Shown in pieces: positions 1 to 8,515 of a DNA stretch of 64,000 bases. The position numbers and the translations under genes are program-made. The notes under the pieces are model-generated. The model was not told the DNA's origin, searched no databases, and saw only the letters and a program-made list of their open reading frames with translations. Every line of letters starts with the position of its first letter. Position 1 is the first letter of the stretch. Origin of the DNA: Nonomuraea pusilla (GTDB lineage: Bacteria; Actinomycetota; Actinomycetes; Streptosporangiales; Streptosporangiaceae); assembly GCF_900109355.1 (NCBI RefSeq), contig NZ_FOBF01000016.1:62001-126000 (forward strand). Direction: 5' to 3'.

Positions 1-1
1 G

Positions 2-295
2 ATGGCGCGCCGCACCCCCGCCGGCGACCTGCTGACCTGGCGGCTCACCCCGCCGCGGCGGGCCGCCTACAGCGGCCTGGTGCCCTTCCTCATCCAGTGG
101 GGCGACACCCGGCACCCGACCGACACCGGGCTTCCTCAGGTGGAGCTGGCCGGGCTGCACGCCGAACACCCCGAGCCGGACGTGGTGGGCCGCGCGCTGG
201 CCGCCGTCGGCGCCACGCTCGACGTGCGCAAGGGGCCGCGGCCCAGGCTGGAGGCGGTCCTGCGGGGCCGAGACGGCCTCGTCACGCTTGCCTGA
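2..295 (+). CDS. VOC/glyoxalase-like protein, C-terminal part (5' truncated by window)
   Basis: The frame is open from the first bases and ends at a TGA at 293-295, so the gene begins before the window. The visible 97 residues include a segment around IQWGDTRHPTD followed by an LxxLxAEHPEPDxV-type helix and a short strand ending in GRDGLVTLA. This fits the second half of a Glyoxalase_3-like VOC domain, metalloenzymes and binding proteins built from paired beta-alpha-beta-beta-beta units. No substrate can be assigned. The last 14 bases overlap the convergent TetR gene. Confidence 0.7.
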   Translation: MARRTPAGDLLTWRLTPPRRAAYSGLVPFLIQWGDTRHPTDTGLPQVELAGLHAEHPEPDVVGRALAAVGATLDVRKGPRPRLEAVLRGRDGLVTLA

Positions 296-860
296 GCATC
301 CCCGCCAGCAGGTCGCCCATGCCCTGGGCGATCTCCTCCTGACCCGGCACCTCGCCCGCCCCCGCGATCGCGTCGAACATCAGGCCCTCCGCGTACGCGA
401 CGATCTGGCGGGCGTGACGTACGGGATCCTTCGAGCCGAGGGCCGTGAGCAGGCGGACGACGGGCTCGCGGAAGCGGCGGCCCATCTCGTCGTAGATGGC
501 GCGCAGCTCGGGCCGCCTGGTGGCCTCCAGGGCCAGTTCGTACCTCGCGAGGGTGCGCCTGCGGTCGGCGAGCTGGACCCGCATGCCCTCCGCGATCCCC
601 GAGAGCAGCTCCCGCAGGTCGGGCGGGCGTGAGGAGGGCCGGTCCACCTCCGCGTACGCGGGGGCGAGCGCCTGCTCCTCCAGCTCGGTCAGCCGCCGCA
701 GGGTCAGCTCCAGGAGAGCGGCCCGGGTGCGGGCCAGGTTCGACGTGGACCCGGGCGGCAGCCCAGCGGCCTCGTCCACGGCCCGGTGGGTCAGCCCGCG
801 CATGCCGCGCTCGGCCAGCAGGGTGATGGCGGCGTCGGCGACGGCCTGCGAACGTTTCAC
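282..860 (-). CDS. TetR/AcrR family transcriptional regulator
   Basis: The 192-residue protein starts at a GTG. The N-terminal helix-turn-helix includes AITLLAERGMRGLTHRAVDE and the typical R-A-V-D-E-AAGLPPGS recognition region. It is followed by an all-helical ligand and dimerisation domain, as in TetR repressors. The frame stays open to 923, but I prefer the GTG at 860 because a dyad (883-896) lies 23 bases upstream and would otherwise sit inside the coding region. Likely targets are itself and possibly the adjacent DMT transporter gene at 944-1900; this is inference from position. Confidence 0.85.
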   Translation of the reverse strand: MKRSQAVADAAITLLAERGMRGLTHRAVDEAAGLPPGSTSNLARTRAALLELTLRRLTELEEQALAPAYAEVDRPSSRPPDLRELLSGIAEGMRVQLADRRRTLARYELALEATRRPELRAIYDEMGRRFREPVVRLLTALGSKDPVRHARQIVAYAEGLMFDAIAGAGEVPGQEEIAQGMGDLLAGMLRQA

Positions 861-882
861 GGAACCCGATCCTACAGGCCGC

Positions 883-896
883 ACTACAGACGTAGT
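883..896. promoter_or_regulatory. Candidate TetR operator (ACTAC-N4-GTAGT)
   Basis: A perfect 5-bp inverted repeat, ACTAC AGAC GTAGT, lies 23 bases upstream of the TetR GTG start. The placement suits autoregulation. The arms are short, so chance cannot be excluded. Confidence 0.35.
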
Positions 897-943
897 TAGA
901 ACTTCGGGGGCGCGGGGAGGCACAGCCGACGACCGCGCCGTCG

Positions 944-1900
944 TCAGCTCAGCTCGGAGGCCGCGGGCGCCGTACGGGCGGCGGACTCACCGGGCATGGG
1001 CTCCAGGGCCGCCTCCTCGACCGGCACCGTCTCGACCGGCACGGTCTCCACCGGGGTGGCGTCCGCCGGGGTGGACGGGCGGGAGTGGTCGGGGGCCAGG
1101 CGGCCGAGCGTGATCGTGCCGGCGATGGTCAGCGCGCTCGCCATCAGCGCGGGGATCGCCGTGGACGGGCTGGTCGGCAGCGGCTCGCCCAGCAGGATCG
1201 CCCCTGCGAGCACCGACGTGATCGGGTCGACGACCTGCACCCCGGCGTACGCGATGCCGAAGTAGCCGACCGCGTACGAGCGCTGCAGCAGCACGACCGC
1301 GCACACCAGCAGCACGGGCACGGCCAGCGTGAACCAGTGCAGCAGCCTGCCCCAGTCGCCCTGCATGCCGCCGCCCACGACCCGGACGAACGTGGACACG
1401 CTCGCCGTGACCGCCCCCGCTCCGACCGACAGCAGGAGCGCCTTGGCGGGGCCGCGCAGGCGCGCGGCCACGACCTGCGACACGAGCGCGATCACGGCGA
1501 TCACGCCGATGAAGCCGAGCGCGGGGCCGTTGTCGAGGTGGGGCGTCACGTCGTGCTGGGGAACGAGCAGCATGAGCCAGAGCAGGCCCACCGCCACGGC
1601 CACGGATCCGAAGATCTCCGCCTTGTACGGCCTGCGCCCGTACAGGAAGGCGGCCAGCGGGACGGCGAACACGAGCGTGGCCACGCTGATCGGCTGGACG
1701 GCCACGAGCGGCGCGAAGCTCAGCGCCACGGCGTGCAGGCTGGCGCCGGTGAACCCGATCACGCCGCCGATCCACCAGCGCGGGCGCCGCACCAGCTTGA
1801 GCGAGGCCCCCTCGGCCACGGCCTCGTACTGCTGCAGCGCCGCTCCGAGCGCGTACCCGAGCGCCCCCGCCAGGGCGATCAGGACCCCCACCCACGTCAT
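944..1900 (-). CDS. DMT/EamA-type multidrug or metabolite transporter
   Basis: This 318-residue membrane protein has about nine to ten hydrophobic segments. The N-terminus reads MTWVGVLIALAGALGYALGA, and later segments resemble the two EamA repeats of drug/metabolite exporters, for example VVDPITSVLAGAILLGEPLP. The last 50 residues are polar and low-complexity with repeated VETVP units, forming a cytoplasmic tail. No good Shine-Dalgarno precedes the ATG at 1900. The substrate is unknown. It may be controlled by the TetR protein encoded just downstream on the same strand. Confidence 0.8.
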   Translation of the reverse strand: MTWVGVLIALAGALGYALGAALQQYEAVAEGASLKLVRRPRWWIGGVIGFTGASLHAVALSFAPLVAVQPISVATLVFAVPLAAFLYGRRPYKAEIFGSVAVAVGLLWLMLLVPQHDVTPHLDNGPALGFIGVIAVIALVSQVVAARLRGPAKALLLSVGAGAVTASVSTFVRVVGGGMQGDWGRLLHWFTLAVPVLLVCAVVLLQRSYAVGYFGIAYAGVQVVDPITSVLAGAILLGEPLPTSPSTAIPALMASALTIAGTITLGRLAPDHSRPSTPADATPVETVPVETVPVEEAALEPMPGESAARTAPAASELS

Positions 1901-2020
1901 GAGCGCCCGCGCAGGGACGATTCCAAGAGCATTGCTCCAGCTTATGAGCCCGCGAGGGTCGAGGAATCATCCTTTAGGCGGAATAGTGGCTCCGCGTACG
2001 TCCCGACCTGGGAGAACGTG

Positions 2021-2395
2021 TCACGAACGGTCGGGGCACACGCAGAACAGGTGGCCCTCCGGGTCGCGCAGCACGATCCACCGCACGCCCTCGTCGGTGA
2101 CGCCCGGCTGGAAGTCGGGCCTGGTCGCGCCGAGCGCCTCGTACTCCTCCGCCGCCCGCTCGACGTCGGGCACGAGGAAGTCGAAGTGGAACTGCTTGCC
2201 AGGGCCGGGCCACGGCGCCGGCTCCCTGTCGGCCACGCGGCCGAAGTAGATCGTGCGCACGCCGTCGCCGACGGCGGCGTACTCGTCCTCCGCGACCTGG
2301 ACGTCCCAGCCCGTGATCTCGTGGTAGAACTCGGCCAGCTTCTTGGGCTCCGCGCAGTCGAGGGTGACCGCCAGGAGCTTCGCCTTCGTTGTCAT
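2021..2395 (-). CDS. VOC family protein
   Basis: A 124-residue single-module VOC protein. The start (MTTKAKLLAVTLDCAEP) and the C-terminal block LRDPEGHLFCVCPDRS are the usual beginning and end of glyoxalase/bleomycin-resistance folds. It contains FHFDFLVPDVERAAEEY, the start of the second beta-alpha-beta-beta-beta unit. The family includes glyoxalases, dioxygenases and drug-binding proteins, and the substrate here cannot be told. The ATG at 2395 follows GAGGG about ten bases upstream. Confidence 0.8.
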   Translation of the reverse strand: MTTKAKLLAVTLDCAEPKKLAEFYHEITGWDVQVAEDEYAAVGDGVRTIYFGRVADREPAPWPGPGKQFHFDFLVPDVERAAEEYEALGATRPDFQPGVTDEGVRWIVLRDPEGHLFCVCPDRS

Positions 2396-2430
2396 GGCTC
2401 AACCCTCGCAGCCATACCTGCCATCCTCTG

Positions 2431-4632
2431 TCAGGTACGTCGCGCGGATGAGCTGACCTTCCTGCGGATCCTGTCCCACTCCGTGCCGAACGGGTTGTCC
2501 TGCACCAGGTACGTCCACGTCGCGCTGGGCCGCCTGAGGTCGGGCTCGGGCGCCTCGAACGCCTCCAGCGACCGGCGCTCCACCTCGGCGAGCAGCGTCT
2601 TGTACTCCGCCACCGCCTCCCTGTGGAACTCGTCGACCGGGCTCATCCGGCCGAGCGCCCGCAGGTGGATGCCCTCGCGCAGGTCGGTGAGGAACGCCAG
2701 GTGCTCGGTCCAGCAGGTGTCGATGGCGTGCAGGACGATCTGCCTGGCGGTCTCGTCGCGGGTGTCCTCGGGCATCGACTCCCACCGCTCGGGGTCGGCG
2801 GCGGCCAGGGCCTTGCTCGCGGCGTCGCCGTGCAGCACCTTGTCACGCCATTCGAGGATCAGCTCGCGCTGCTGCTCCAGCAGGCGCGTGTAGCGCCAGG
2901 TGTTGCGGTGGATCTCCAGGTTGACGCCCTCGGCCACGCGCTGGGCGTGCGCCACGAGGTAGGCGCCCCTCCGGTGGCGGACGAGGCCGTCGGCGTCGGC
3001 CGCGGGCGGCCGCTCGTCGGGGACGAACTGGGTGATCAGGTCGTCCTGCATGCTGACGAAGAACACCGAGCCGCCCGGGTCGCCCTGGCGGCCGGCCCGG
3101 CCGCGGAGCTGGTCGTCGAGCCGGCTGCTGGCGTGGCGGCCCGAGCCGATCACGTACAGGCCGCCCAGCTCGGCGACGCCCTCGCCGAGCCTGATGTCGG
3201 TGCCGCGGCCGGCCATCTGGGTGGAGACGGTGACCGCGTCGCGCTCGCCGGCCCTGGCGATGATCGCGGCCTCCTCCGCGTCGTTCTTGGCGTTCAGCAC
3301 GACGGGTTCCAGGCCGCGCCGCTGGAGCAGCCTGGCCAGGTTCTCCGACTCGGCCACGTCGAGCGTGCCGATGAGGATGGGCCGGCCGGTGGCGTGGGCC
3401 TTCTGGATCTCCTCGACCAGCGCGGCGTCCTTGTCGGGGACGGTCGGGTAGACGCGGTCGGGCTCGTCCTCGCGCACGCACGGGCGGTTCGGCGGGATCA
3501 CCGCGACCTTCAGCCCGTAGAACTCGCCGAGTTGCTCGCTGACCGCCACGGCGGTGCCGGTCATGCCGCAGATCTGCGGATAGCGGCGGACGAGCCCCTG
3601 CACGGTGATCGAGTCGAGGATCTCGCCCTTCTCGCTGGGCGGCAGCGCCTCCTTGGCCTCGACGGCCGCCTGGAGGCCGTCGGGCCAGCGCTGGAGCAGC
3701 GCCACCCGGCCGCGCGAGGGGTTGATGAGCTGCACCTTGCCGTCGCGGACGATGTAGTCGACGTCGCGGGTGAGCAGGGCGTGGGCGTGCAGGGCCAGGT
3801 TGAGCTCGATGAGGGCGCCCGGCTCGTGCTCGTCGTAGAGCTCGACGCCGAGGAGGTTCTCGACGGTGTCGGCGCCCTTCGGCGTGAGGTAGACGTTGCG
3901 CGCCTGCTCGTCGATCTCGTAGTGGTAGCCGCGGACGAGCTGCCTGACGAGCGCCGCCATCTCCGGCACGGCGTCGCCCGCGTCGGACGCGCCGGCCATG
4001 ACGAGCGGCACCCTGGCCTCGTCGACGAGCACCGAGTCGGCCTCGTCGATCACGGCGACCTCGGGCGGGGGCACGACGATCCCGTCCGGGTCGGTGCGCA
4101 GCCGGTCGCGCAGCACGTCGAAGCCGATCTCGCTGACCGGCCCGTACGTGACGTCCTTGGCGTAGGCGGCGCGGCGCTCCTCGGGGGTGGAGCTCTGGCC
4201 GATCCAGCCCACGCTGACGCCGAGCGCCTCGTAGAACGGGGCCATCCACTCGGCGTCGCGCCTGGCCAGGTAGTCGTTGACCGACATGACGTGCACGCGC
4301 CTGCCCTGGAGCGCGTACCCGGCCGCCGCCATGGCGCCCGACAGGGTCTTGCCCTCGCCCGTGGCCATCTCGGCGACCTTGCCGTCGAGGAGGGCGAGGG
4401 TGCCGAGGAGCTGCACGTCGTACGGCCGCAGCCCGAGGGTGCGGTCGGCCGTCTCGCGGGCGATGGCGCAGAATCCCGCCAGGTCCGTCATGTCCGGCTC
4501 GGGCAGGTCGTCCGCCTCGCGCAGCCGGGCCGCGCGCTCGCCCGCCGCCTTGACGACCTTCTGGTACGGCGTCAGGTTCACGCCGCCTGGACGATCCAGG
4601 AGGTTCTTGACTATTCCCTTTATCGAGGCCAC
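2431..4632 (-). CDS. secA2: Accessory Sec translocase ATPase SecA2
   Basis: A 733-residue SecA-family ATPase that would drive export of a subset of proteins at the SecYEG channel. Walker A MATGEGKT is at about residues 89-96 and the Walker B/DEAD motif VIDEAD at about 194-199. The conserved SVNDYLARRDAEWM and TQMAGRGTDIRLG motifs are present. It is shorter than housekeeping SecA and lacks the C-terminal zinc-binding SecB tail, matching actinobacterial SecA2. I chose the GTG at 4632 because GGAGGAA lies just upstream (4635-4641); the frame is open further upstream but contains no SecA-like sequence. No dedicated Sec partner or obvious substrate is adjacent. Confidence 0.93.
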   Translation of the reverse strand: MASIKGIVKNLLDRPGGVNLTPYQKVVKAAGERAARLREADDLPEPDMTDLAGFCAIARETADRTLGLRPYDVQLLGTLALLDGKVAEMATGEGKTLSGAMAAAGYALQGRRVHVMSVNDYLARRDAEWMAPFYEALGVSVGWIGQSSTPEERRAAYAKDVTYGPVSEIGFDVLRDRLRTDPDGIVVPPPEVAVIDEADSVLVDEARVPLVMAGASDAGDAVPEMAALVRQLVRGYHYEIDEQARNVYLTPKGADTVENLLGVELYDEHEPGALIELNLALHAHALLTRDVDYIVRDGKVQLINPSRGRVALLQRWPDGLQAAVEAKEALPPSEKGEILDSITVQGLVRRYPQICGMTGTAVAVSEQLGEFYGLKVAVIPPNRPCVREDEPDRVYPTVPDKDAALVEEIQKAHATGRPILIGTLDVAESENLARLLQRRGLEPVVLNAKNDAEEAAIIARAGERDAVTVSTQMAGRGTDIRLGEGVAELGGLYVIGSGRHASSRLDDQLRGRAGRQGDPGGSVFFVSMQDDLITQFVPDERPPAADADGLVRHRRGAYLVAHAQRVAEGVNLEIHRNTWRYTRLLEQQRELILEWRDKVLHGDAASKALAAADPERWESMPEDTRDETARQIVLHAIDTCWTEHLAFLTDLREGIHLRALGRMSPVDEFHREAVAEYKTLLAEVERRSLEAFEAPEPDLRRPSATWTYLVQDNPFGTEWDRIRRKVSSSARRT

Positions 4633-4781
4633 AGTTCCTCCAACGCGCGCTCCGCAGGCACCGTTCCCTCGGACCGGACGCCTGGCCCGGCGCGGGAGCG
4701 GAGCGACGGTACGGCCAGCGTCGCCGTACCGGACCTTAACCCATCCGGCGACCCGCGCCACCACACCGCTCCCGTGCCCCG

Positions 4782-5822
4782 TCACTCGGCCTTGATCGCG
4801 GGCACGGCCACGGCGGCCAGCAGCAGCGCGCAGCCGCACCAGGCCGCGGCCGTGAGCCGTTCACCGAACAGCGCCACGCCGAGCAGCGCCGCCCCCACCG
4901 CCTCGCCCAGCGAGATGACGGCGACCGTCGTCGCCCGCAGCGCGGTCAGCGCGCGGAAGAACAGCGCGTACGCCAGGGCGGTCGGCACCGCGCCCAGGTA
5001 GACGAGCAACGCCACCGACACTGTGCCGGACCCGGGCACAAACCAGGACGTGCCGGACCCGGGCACAAACCAGGACGTGCCGGACCCGGGCACAAACCAG
5101 GACGTGCCGGACCCGGGCACGAGGGACGCCATGCCGGACCCGGGCGCGGGCGATGACGGGCCCGTTCCCGGCAGCACGCCGTCGGCCAGCGCGAACGGCG
5201 CGAGGCACGCCGCGCCCACGAGGAAGCCGCCCACCGCCATCCCCTGCGGGTCGTCGCGGTGGCGGCGGGAGTGCAGCGTGACGGCGGCGTACCCGGCGGC
5301 GGAGAGCAGGGAGAAGCCGATCCCGGCCGGGCCGGGGCCGGCGGCGCCGGACCCTGGCACGCCCGACAGCAGCGCCAGGCCCGCGAGGGCGGCGGCCAGC
5401 GACACGAGGCCGGTCCCGCCGACGCGCTCACCGAGGAGCAGCCGGCCGCCGAGCGCGGTGAACAGCGGGGTCGCCCCCATCGTCACCACGGTCGCGACCG
5501 CCACCCCCGCGTGGGCGATGCCGGCGAAGTACGCGGTCTGGTAGACGGCCATCCCGACGCCGGCGACCAGCACGCGCGGCCGCCCCGCACCGGCGACCAA
5601 CGCGACCGGCCGGGCGAAGGGCCCGCCCGGCGATCTCTGGGCGGCGCACGCCGCCACCCCGAGCAGGAAGGCGGCGCCGAGCAGGTAGCGCCAGAACGAG
5701 ACGCCGACGGGGCCGAGGCCGCCCGTCTGGAAGAGCAGGGAACCGGCGGCGCCACCGGTGCCCCAGGCGAGCGCGGCGGCCGACGCGTACGCGGCGCCCC
5801 GCCGGGCGGAGACATGGGTCAT
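4782..5822 (-). CDS. EamA family exporter with internal 9-residue repeats
   Basis: A ten-helix DMT/EamA transporter of 346 residues starting MTHVSARRGAAYASA. The first EamA repeat includes WRYLLGAAFLLG; the second ends LGEAVGAALLGVALFGERLT. Between predicted helices in the second half sits a non-membrane loop made of PGSGTSWFV units, encoded by a 27-bp minisatellite (5023-5157). Normal family members lack this loop. The ATG at 5822 has CGGAGAG upstream. E. coli EamA exports O-acetylserine and cysteine; whether this one does is unknown, but the upstream leader contains a Cys-codon minigene. Confidence 0.85.
   Translation of the reverse strand: MTHVSARRGAAYASAAALAWGTGGAAGSLLFQTGGLGPVGVSFWRYLLGAAFLLGVAACAAQRSPGGPFARPVALVAGAGRPRVLVAGVGMAVYQTAYFAGIAHAGVAVATVVTMGATPLFTALGGRLLLGERVGGTGLVSLAAALAGLALLSGVPGSGAAGPGPAGIGFSLLSAAGYAAVTLHSRRHRDDPQGMAVGGFLVGAACLAPFALADGVLPGTGPSSPAPGSGMASLVPGSGTSWFVPGSGTSWFVPGSGTSWFVPGSGTVSVALLVYLGAVPTALAYALFFRALTALRATTVAVISLGEAVGAALLGVALFGERLTAAAWCGCALLLAAVAVPAIKAE
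5023..5157. repeat. 27-bp minisatellite, five units, inside EamA gene
   Basis: Three identical 27-base units occupy 5023-5049, 5050-5076 and 5077-5103. Two diverged units follow at 5104-5130 and 5131-5157. Each unit contains the dyad GTGCC-GGACCCG-GGCAC. The period is a multiple of three, so the transporter frame stays open and gains nine residues per copy. Confidence 0.95.
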
Positions 5823-5879
5823 GGATCTCTCCGGAGGAGTGGTTGGGGAAACGGCCCGGTGTGCGGGCAGCAACCACCC

Positions 5880-5940
5880 CCGGATCGGCAGGATCCGGAC
5901 GTCTCAGCTGTCGCCGCCCGCTAACGGGCGGGCGGCGGGG
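5880..5940 (-). promoter_or_regulatory. Structured leader (possible attenuator) upstream of EamA gene
   Basis: Two hairpins can form in the transcript. One uses CGCCCG/CGGGCG arms around the minigene stop codon (about 5914-5935). The second has perfect 7-bp arms CCGGATC (5880-5886) and GATCCGG (5892-5898) with a five-base loop. A further weak pairing is GGTTG (5841-5845) with CAACC (5871-5875). No U-run follows, so control at translation or by Rho is as likely as intrinsic termination. Confidence 0.4.
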
Positions 5941-5962
5941 AGCAGATCAGGCGTCGCGTCAC
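5921..5962 (-). CDS. Putative 13-residue leader peptide (MTRRLICSPPPAR)
   Basis: A GTG-initiated minigene lies about 100 bases upstream of the EamA start in the same direction. It reads V/M-T-R-R-L-I-C-S-P-P-P-A-R-stop, and a GGGTGG purine stretch about six bases before the GTG could act as ribosome-binding site. Its stop codon lies inside a strong hairpin. Short ORFs with Cys codons followed by alternative hairpins are known as cysteine-responsive attenuators in actinobacteria. Only one Cys codon is present, so the assignment is tentative. Confidence 0.4.
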   Translation of the reverse strand: MTRRLICSPPPAR

Positions 5963-6016
5963 GGCCACCACCCTAGCGGCCGACGTCCGGGACGGGCAGG
6001 CTCGAACGCCTGGCGG

Positions 6017-6832
6017 TCAGGGTTTGCGGGCGACGCCGCCGAGCAGGAGTTCCTCCCACGGGGCCAGCGGGCCGGGCAGCCGCTCGTCGGGATGCCACTC
6101 GGGGAAGTGGACGACGCCCGGCTCGACCAGCACCAGCCCGTCGAAGAACGACTCGACGGCGGCCCGGTCGCGGAAGTAGCCGGTGCCCATCGTGACGTGG
6201 AGCATCGTCTCCAGCGCCTTGGCCTTGGGGTTGTCGGAGGCGTACATGTTCGAGACGGCCAGGTGGCTGCCCGGCGCGAGGCGGTCCATGTACGTCCTCA
6301 TCAGGCGACGGGGATCATCCCTGTCGGGGAACAGGTGCAGCAGCCCGATCGCCAGGATCGCGGTCGGCTGGGCGAGGTCGACGAGGCGGGTCACGGCCGG
6401 GTGGCCGAGCACGCCGTCGACGTCGCGCGCGTCGGCCGTGATGGCGTCGGTGTACGGGTTGCCCTTGAGCAGCGCGCGGGCGTGCGGCTCCACCATCGGG
6501 TCGATGTCGACGTAGACGACGCGGGTCCGCGGGTCGGCGAACTGCGCCACCTCGTGGGTGTTCTCCACGGTCGGCAGGCCGGCGCCGAGGTCGATGATCT
6601 GCCGGATGCCCGCCTCGCGCACCAGGTAGTCGACGACCCTGCCGACGAAGGCGCGGTCGCACCAGACCAGCTCGACCACCTCGGGCACGGCGTCCTTGAG
6701 CCGTCTGGCCACCGAGCGGTCGGAGGCGAAGTTCTCCATGCCCCCGAGCAGGGCGTCGTGGACGCGGGCCATGCTGGGCCGCTCCGGGTCGACGCCCGGC
6801 GGGGCCCATTCGCGTTCATCGTCAGGACTCAC
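6017..6832 (-). CDS. SAM-dependent methyltransferase, DUF574/Methyltransf_19 family
   Basis: A 271-residue protein with the signature of this actinobacterial family: PSMARVHDALLGGMENFASD near the N-terminus, then the SAM-binding loop IIDLGAGLPTVENTHEVAQ (about residues 79-97) and the acidic strand VVYVDIDPMVEPHARALL. Members are common in streptomycete relatives, and most have no known substrate. Start is GTG at 6832. It is convergent with nothing and faces away from the PRC-barrel gene. Confidence 0.9.
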   Translation of the reverse strand: MSPDDEREWAPPGVDPERPSMARVHDALLGGMENFASDRSVARRLKDAVPEVVELVWCDRAFVGRVVDYLVREAGIRQIIDLGAGLPTVENTHEVAQFADPRTRVVYVDIDPMVEPHARALLKGNPYTDAITADARDVDGVLGHPAVTRLVDLAQPTAILAIGLLHLFPDRDDPRRLMRTYMDRLAPGSHLAVSNMYASDNPKAKALETMLHVTMGTGYFRDRAAVESFFDGLVLVEPGVVHFPEWHPDERLPGPLAPWEELLLGGVARKP

Positions 6833-6937
6833 GAGGCCACCCTTGAGGTCGATGGCCGCATGGTAGCGGCCCGGCGTTTACACCGCCACGCCCGGGTAGC
6901 GGGCCGCAGGAGGACCGCACGGAGAGGAAGTGCAGCG

Positions 6938-7282
6938 ATGGATCCCTGGGACTACCGGCCTGACGTCTACGACCGCGGGCAGGCCCTGGACCTGGCGGGC
7001 TACCGCGTCCACGCGACCGACGGGAAGATCGGCTCGGTGGACGAGGCGACGTACGAGGTGGGGCGGAGCCACCTCATCGTCGACACCGGCCCGTGGATCT
7101 TCGGCAAGAAGGTGATGATCCCGGCACGCCTGATCACGCGGATCGACCCCGAGGAACGCGAGGTGTTCGTCGGGCGCACCAAGGCCGAGATCAAGGACGC
7201 GCCGGAGTTCGACGAGGACGCCTTCAAGGAGGCGGGCTACCGGACGCGGCTCACGGACTACTACAGCCGCTTCCCGAGCTGA
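6938..7282 (+). CDS. PRC-barrel domain protein
   Basis: A 114-residue protein. The first 70 residues form a PRC-barrel: YRVHATDGKIGSVDEATYE followed by HLIVDTGPWIFGKKVMIPA, close to photosynthetic-reaction-centre H-like domains of stress-associated actinobacterial proteins. The tail is acidic, then ends YRTRLTDYYSRFPS. GGAGAGGAAG (6921-6930) precedes the ATG at 6938. The function of stand-alone PRC-barrel proteins is mostly unknown. Confidence 0.9.
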   Translation: MDPWDYRPDVYDRGQALDLAGYRVHATDGKIGSVDEATYEVGRSHLIVDTGPWIFGKKVMIPARLITRIDPEEREVFVGRTKAEIKDAPEFDEDAFKEAGYRTRLTDYYSRFPS

Positions 7283-7297
7283 TCCCGTACCCGCTGC

Positions 7298-7894
7298 TCA
7301 GGGCCAGAGGGCGTCCCCCATCGGCTTGACCGGCTCGCTGAGCACGCCCAGACGTTCCAGCAGCGTGATGAACGTGATGGCGTACGGCGAGTCGGACACC
7401 ACGGCGGCGACGCGAGGCCAGTCCACCTGCTCGCGCAGCGCGCGTACCTGCGCGAGCAGGGCGCCGTAGTCGCAGGCGTGCTCCGAGAGCGGCAGGAGCC
7501 AGGAGATCACCAGGTCGGTGGCCTGGAGCACGGGGACGATCACCGCCGACGCCTTCATCGGCTCGGCCCGGTCGAGCAGCTCGTCGGTGATGGGGTGATC
7601 GGAGATCCGGAAGATCAGATCGACCAGCCGCCCCTCGTCGTACGCCTTGACGAGCCAGTCCTCCGGCGGTTTCGCCGTCCCGAAGCCGATCTTGCGCAGC
7701 GCGTCGAGCGCGGCGGGCACGTCGTGCTCGGTGATCACGAAGTCGACGTCGTGGAGCGAGGGCGCGGCCCCCCTGGCGTACGCCGCGCAGCCGCCCGCCA
7801 GCGCGAACTTCACCCCCGCGTCCTTCAGCCCGGAGCTGGCGCGTTTCAGCGTGTCCAGGATCGCGTCGGTGACGGCGTGGCCGTGGCTGCTCAT
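7298..7894 (-). CDS. Nucleotidyltransferase-superfamily protein
   Basis: A 198-residue protein with a minimal nucleotidyltransferase core. The segment GVKFALAGGCAAYARG corresponds to the GG-containing loop, LHDVDFVI to the DxD-type metal-binding strand, and VDLIFRI to the third acidic strand. Similar domains occur in type IV antitoxin partners (AbiEii-like) and in orphan enzymes. No antitoxin-like partner is adjacent, so I call it an orphan. Confidence 0.75.
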   Translation of the reverse strand: MSSHGHAVTDAILDTLKRASSGLKDAGVKFALAGGCAAYARGAAPSLHDVDFVITEHDVPAALDALRKIGFGTAKPPEDWLVKAYDEGRLVDLIFRISDHPITDELLDRAEPMKASAVIVPVLQATDLVISWLLPLSEHACDYGALLAQVRALREQVDWPRVAAVVSDSPYAITFITLLERLGVLSEPVKPMGDALWP

Positions 7895-7983
7895 GTGATC
7901 GGGCTACCCGAACAGCCCCTGAATAGGCACAGAATCATCCTGTTTTGCACCCTTACTTGGCAGCGCCTGAGTAGAGCCTTGAC

Positions 7984-8490
7984 ATGGGGGTAGCGCCAGC
8001 CTCCATGACCGACATCCTGGAGCAGACCGAGCAGGCGTACCAGGGCGACCACCACCGTCCGCTCGGCGGTTACGTCCGCATCCTCGCCGCGTACGGCGGC
8101 GTGGTCGCCGCGGCGGCGGCGGCCGCCGCGATCACCGGGCGCCGCCCGCCCGAGCGCATCAGCGTCATGGACCTCGTGCTCATGGCGTGCTGCACGCACA
8201 AGGCGTCGCGGCGGCTGGCCAAGGACCCTGTGACCAGCCCGATCCGCGCGCCGTTCACCCGCTACGAGGGGGAGAGCGGCCCCGCGGAGGTGCAGGAGGC
8301 GCCGAGGGGCCCGATCGGCGAGCTGCTCGCCTGCCCCTTCTGCCTCGCCCAGTGGACGGCCACCGGTTACGCCATCGGGATGGTCTTCGCCCCCCGGGTC
8401 ACCCGGCTCGCCGGGGCCACGATGACGGCGGTGGCCGTCTCCGACTGGCTGCAGCTGGCGTACGCCAAGCTGATGAAGTCGGCAAGCTGA
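7984..8490 (+). CDS. DUF1360 family membrane protein
   Basis: A 168-residue protein with hydrophobic segments near residues 28-48, 108-130 and 134-150. Landmarks are DLVLMACCTHKASRRLAKD and the CPFCLAQW motif (about residues 115-122), both typical of DUF1360, a family first noted near sporulation genes of Gram-positive bacteria. The start is unsure: ATG at 7984 or at 8005 (MTDILEQTEQ). Neither has a strong Shine-Dalgarno. Confidence 0.85.
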   Translation: MGVAPASMTDILEQTEQAYQGDHHRPLGGYVRILAAYGGVVAAAAAAAAITGRRPPERISVMDLVLMACCTHKASRRLAKDPVTSPIRAPFTRYEGESGPAEVQEAPRGPIGELLACPFCLAQWTATGYAIGMVFAPRVTRLAGATMTAVAVSDWLQLAYAKLMKSAS

Positions 8491-8515
8491 CGAAGTCGGC
8501 CTCCTGGCGCGGGCG

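Noticed and set aside
1085..2893. 602-codon plus-strand open frame
   Set aside because: It runs antisense across a DMT transporter, a VOC protein and the end of SecA2, and has the Arg/His/Gly-rich composition of a shadow frame in GC-rich DNA.
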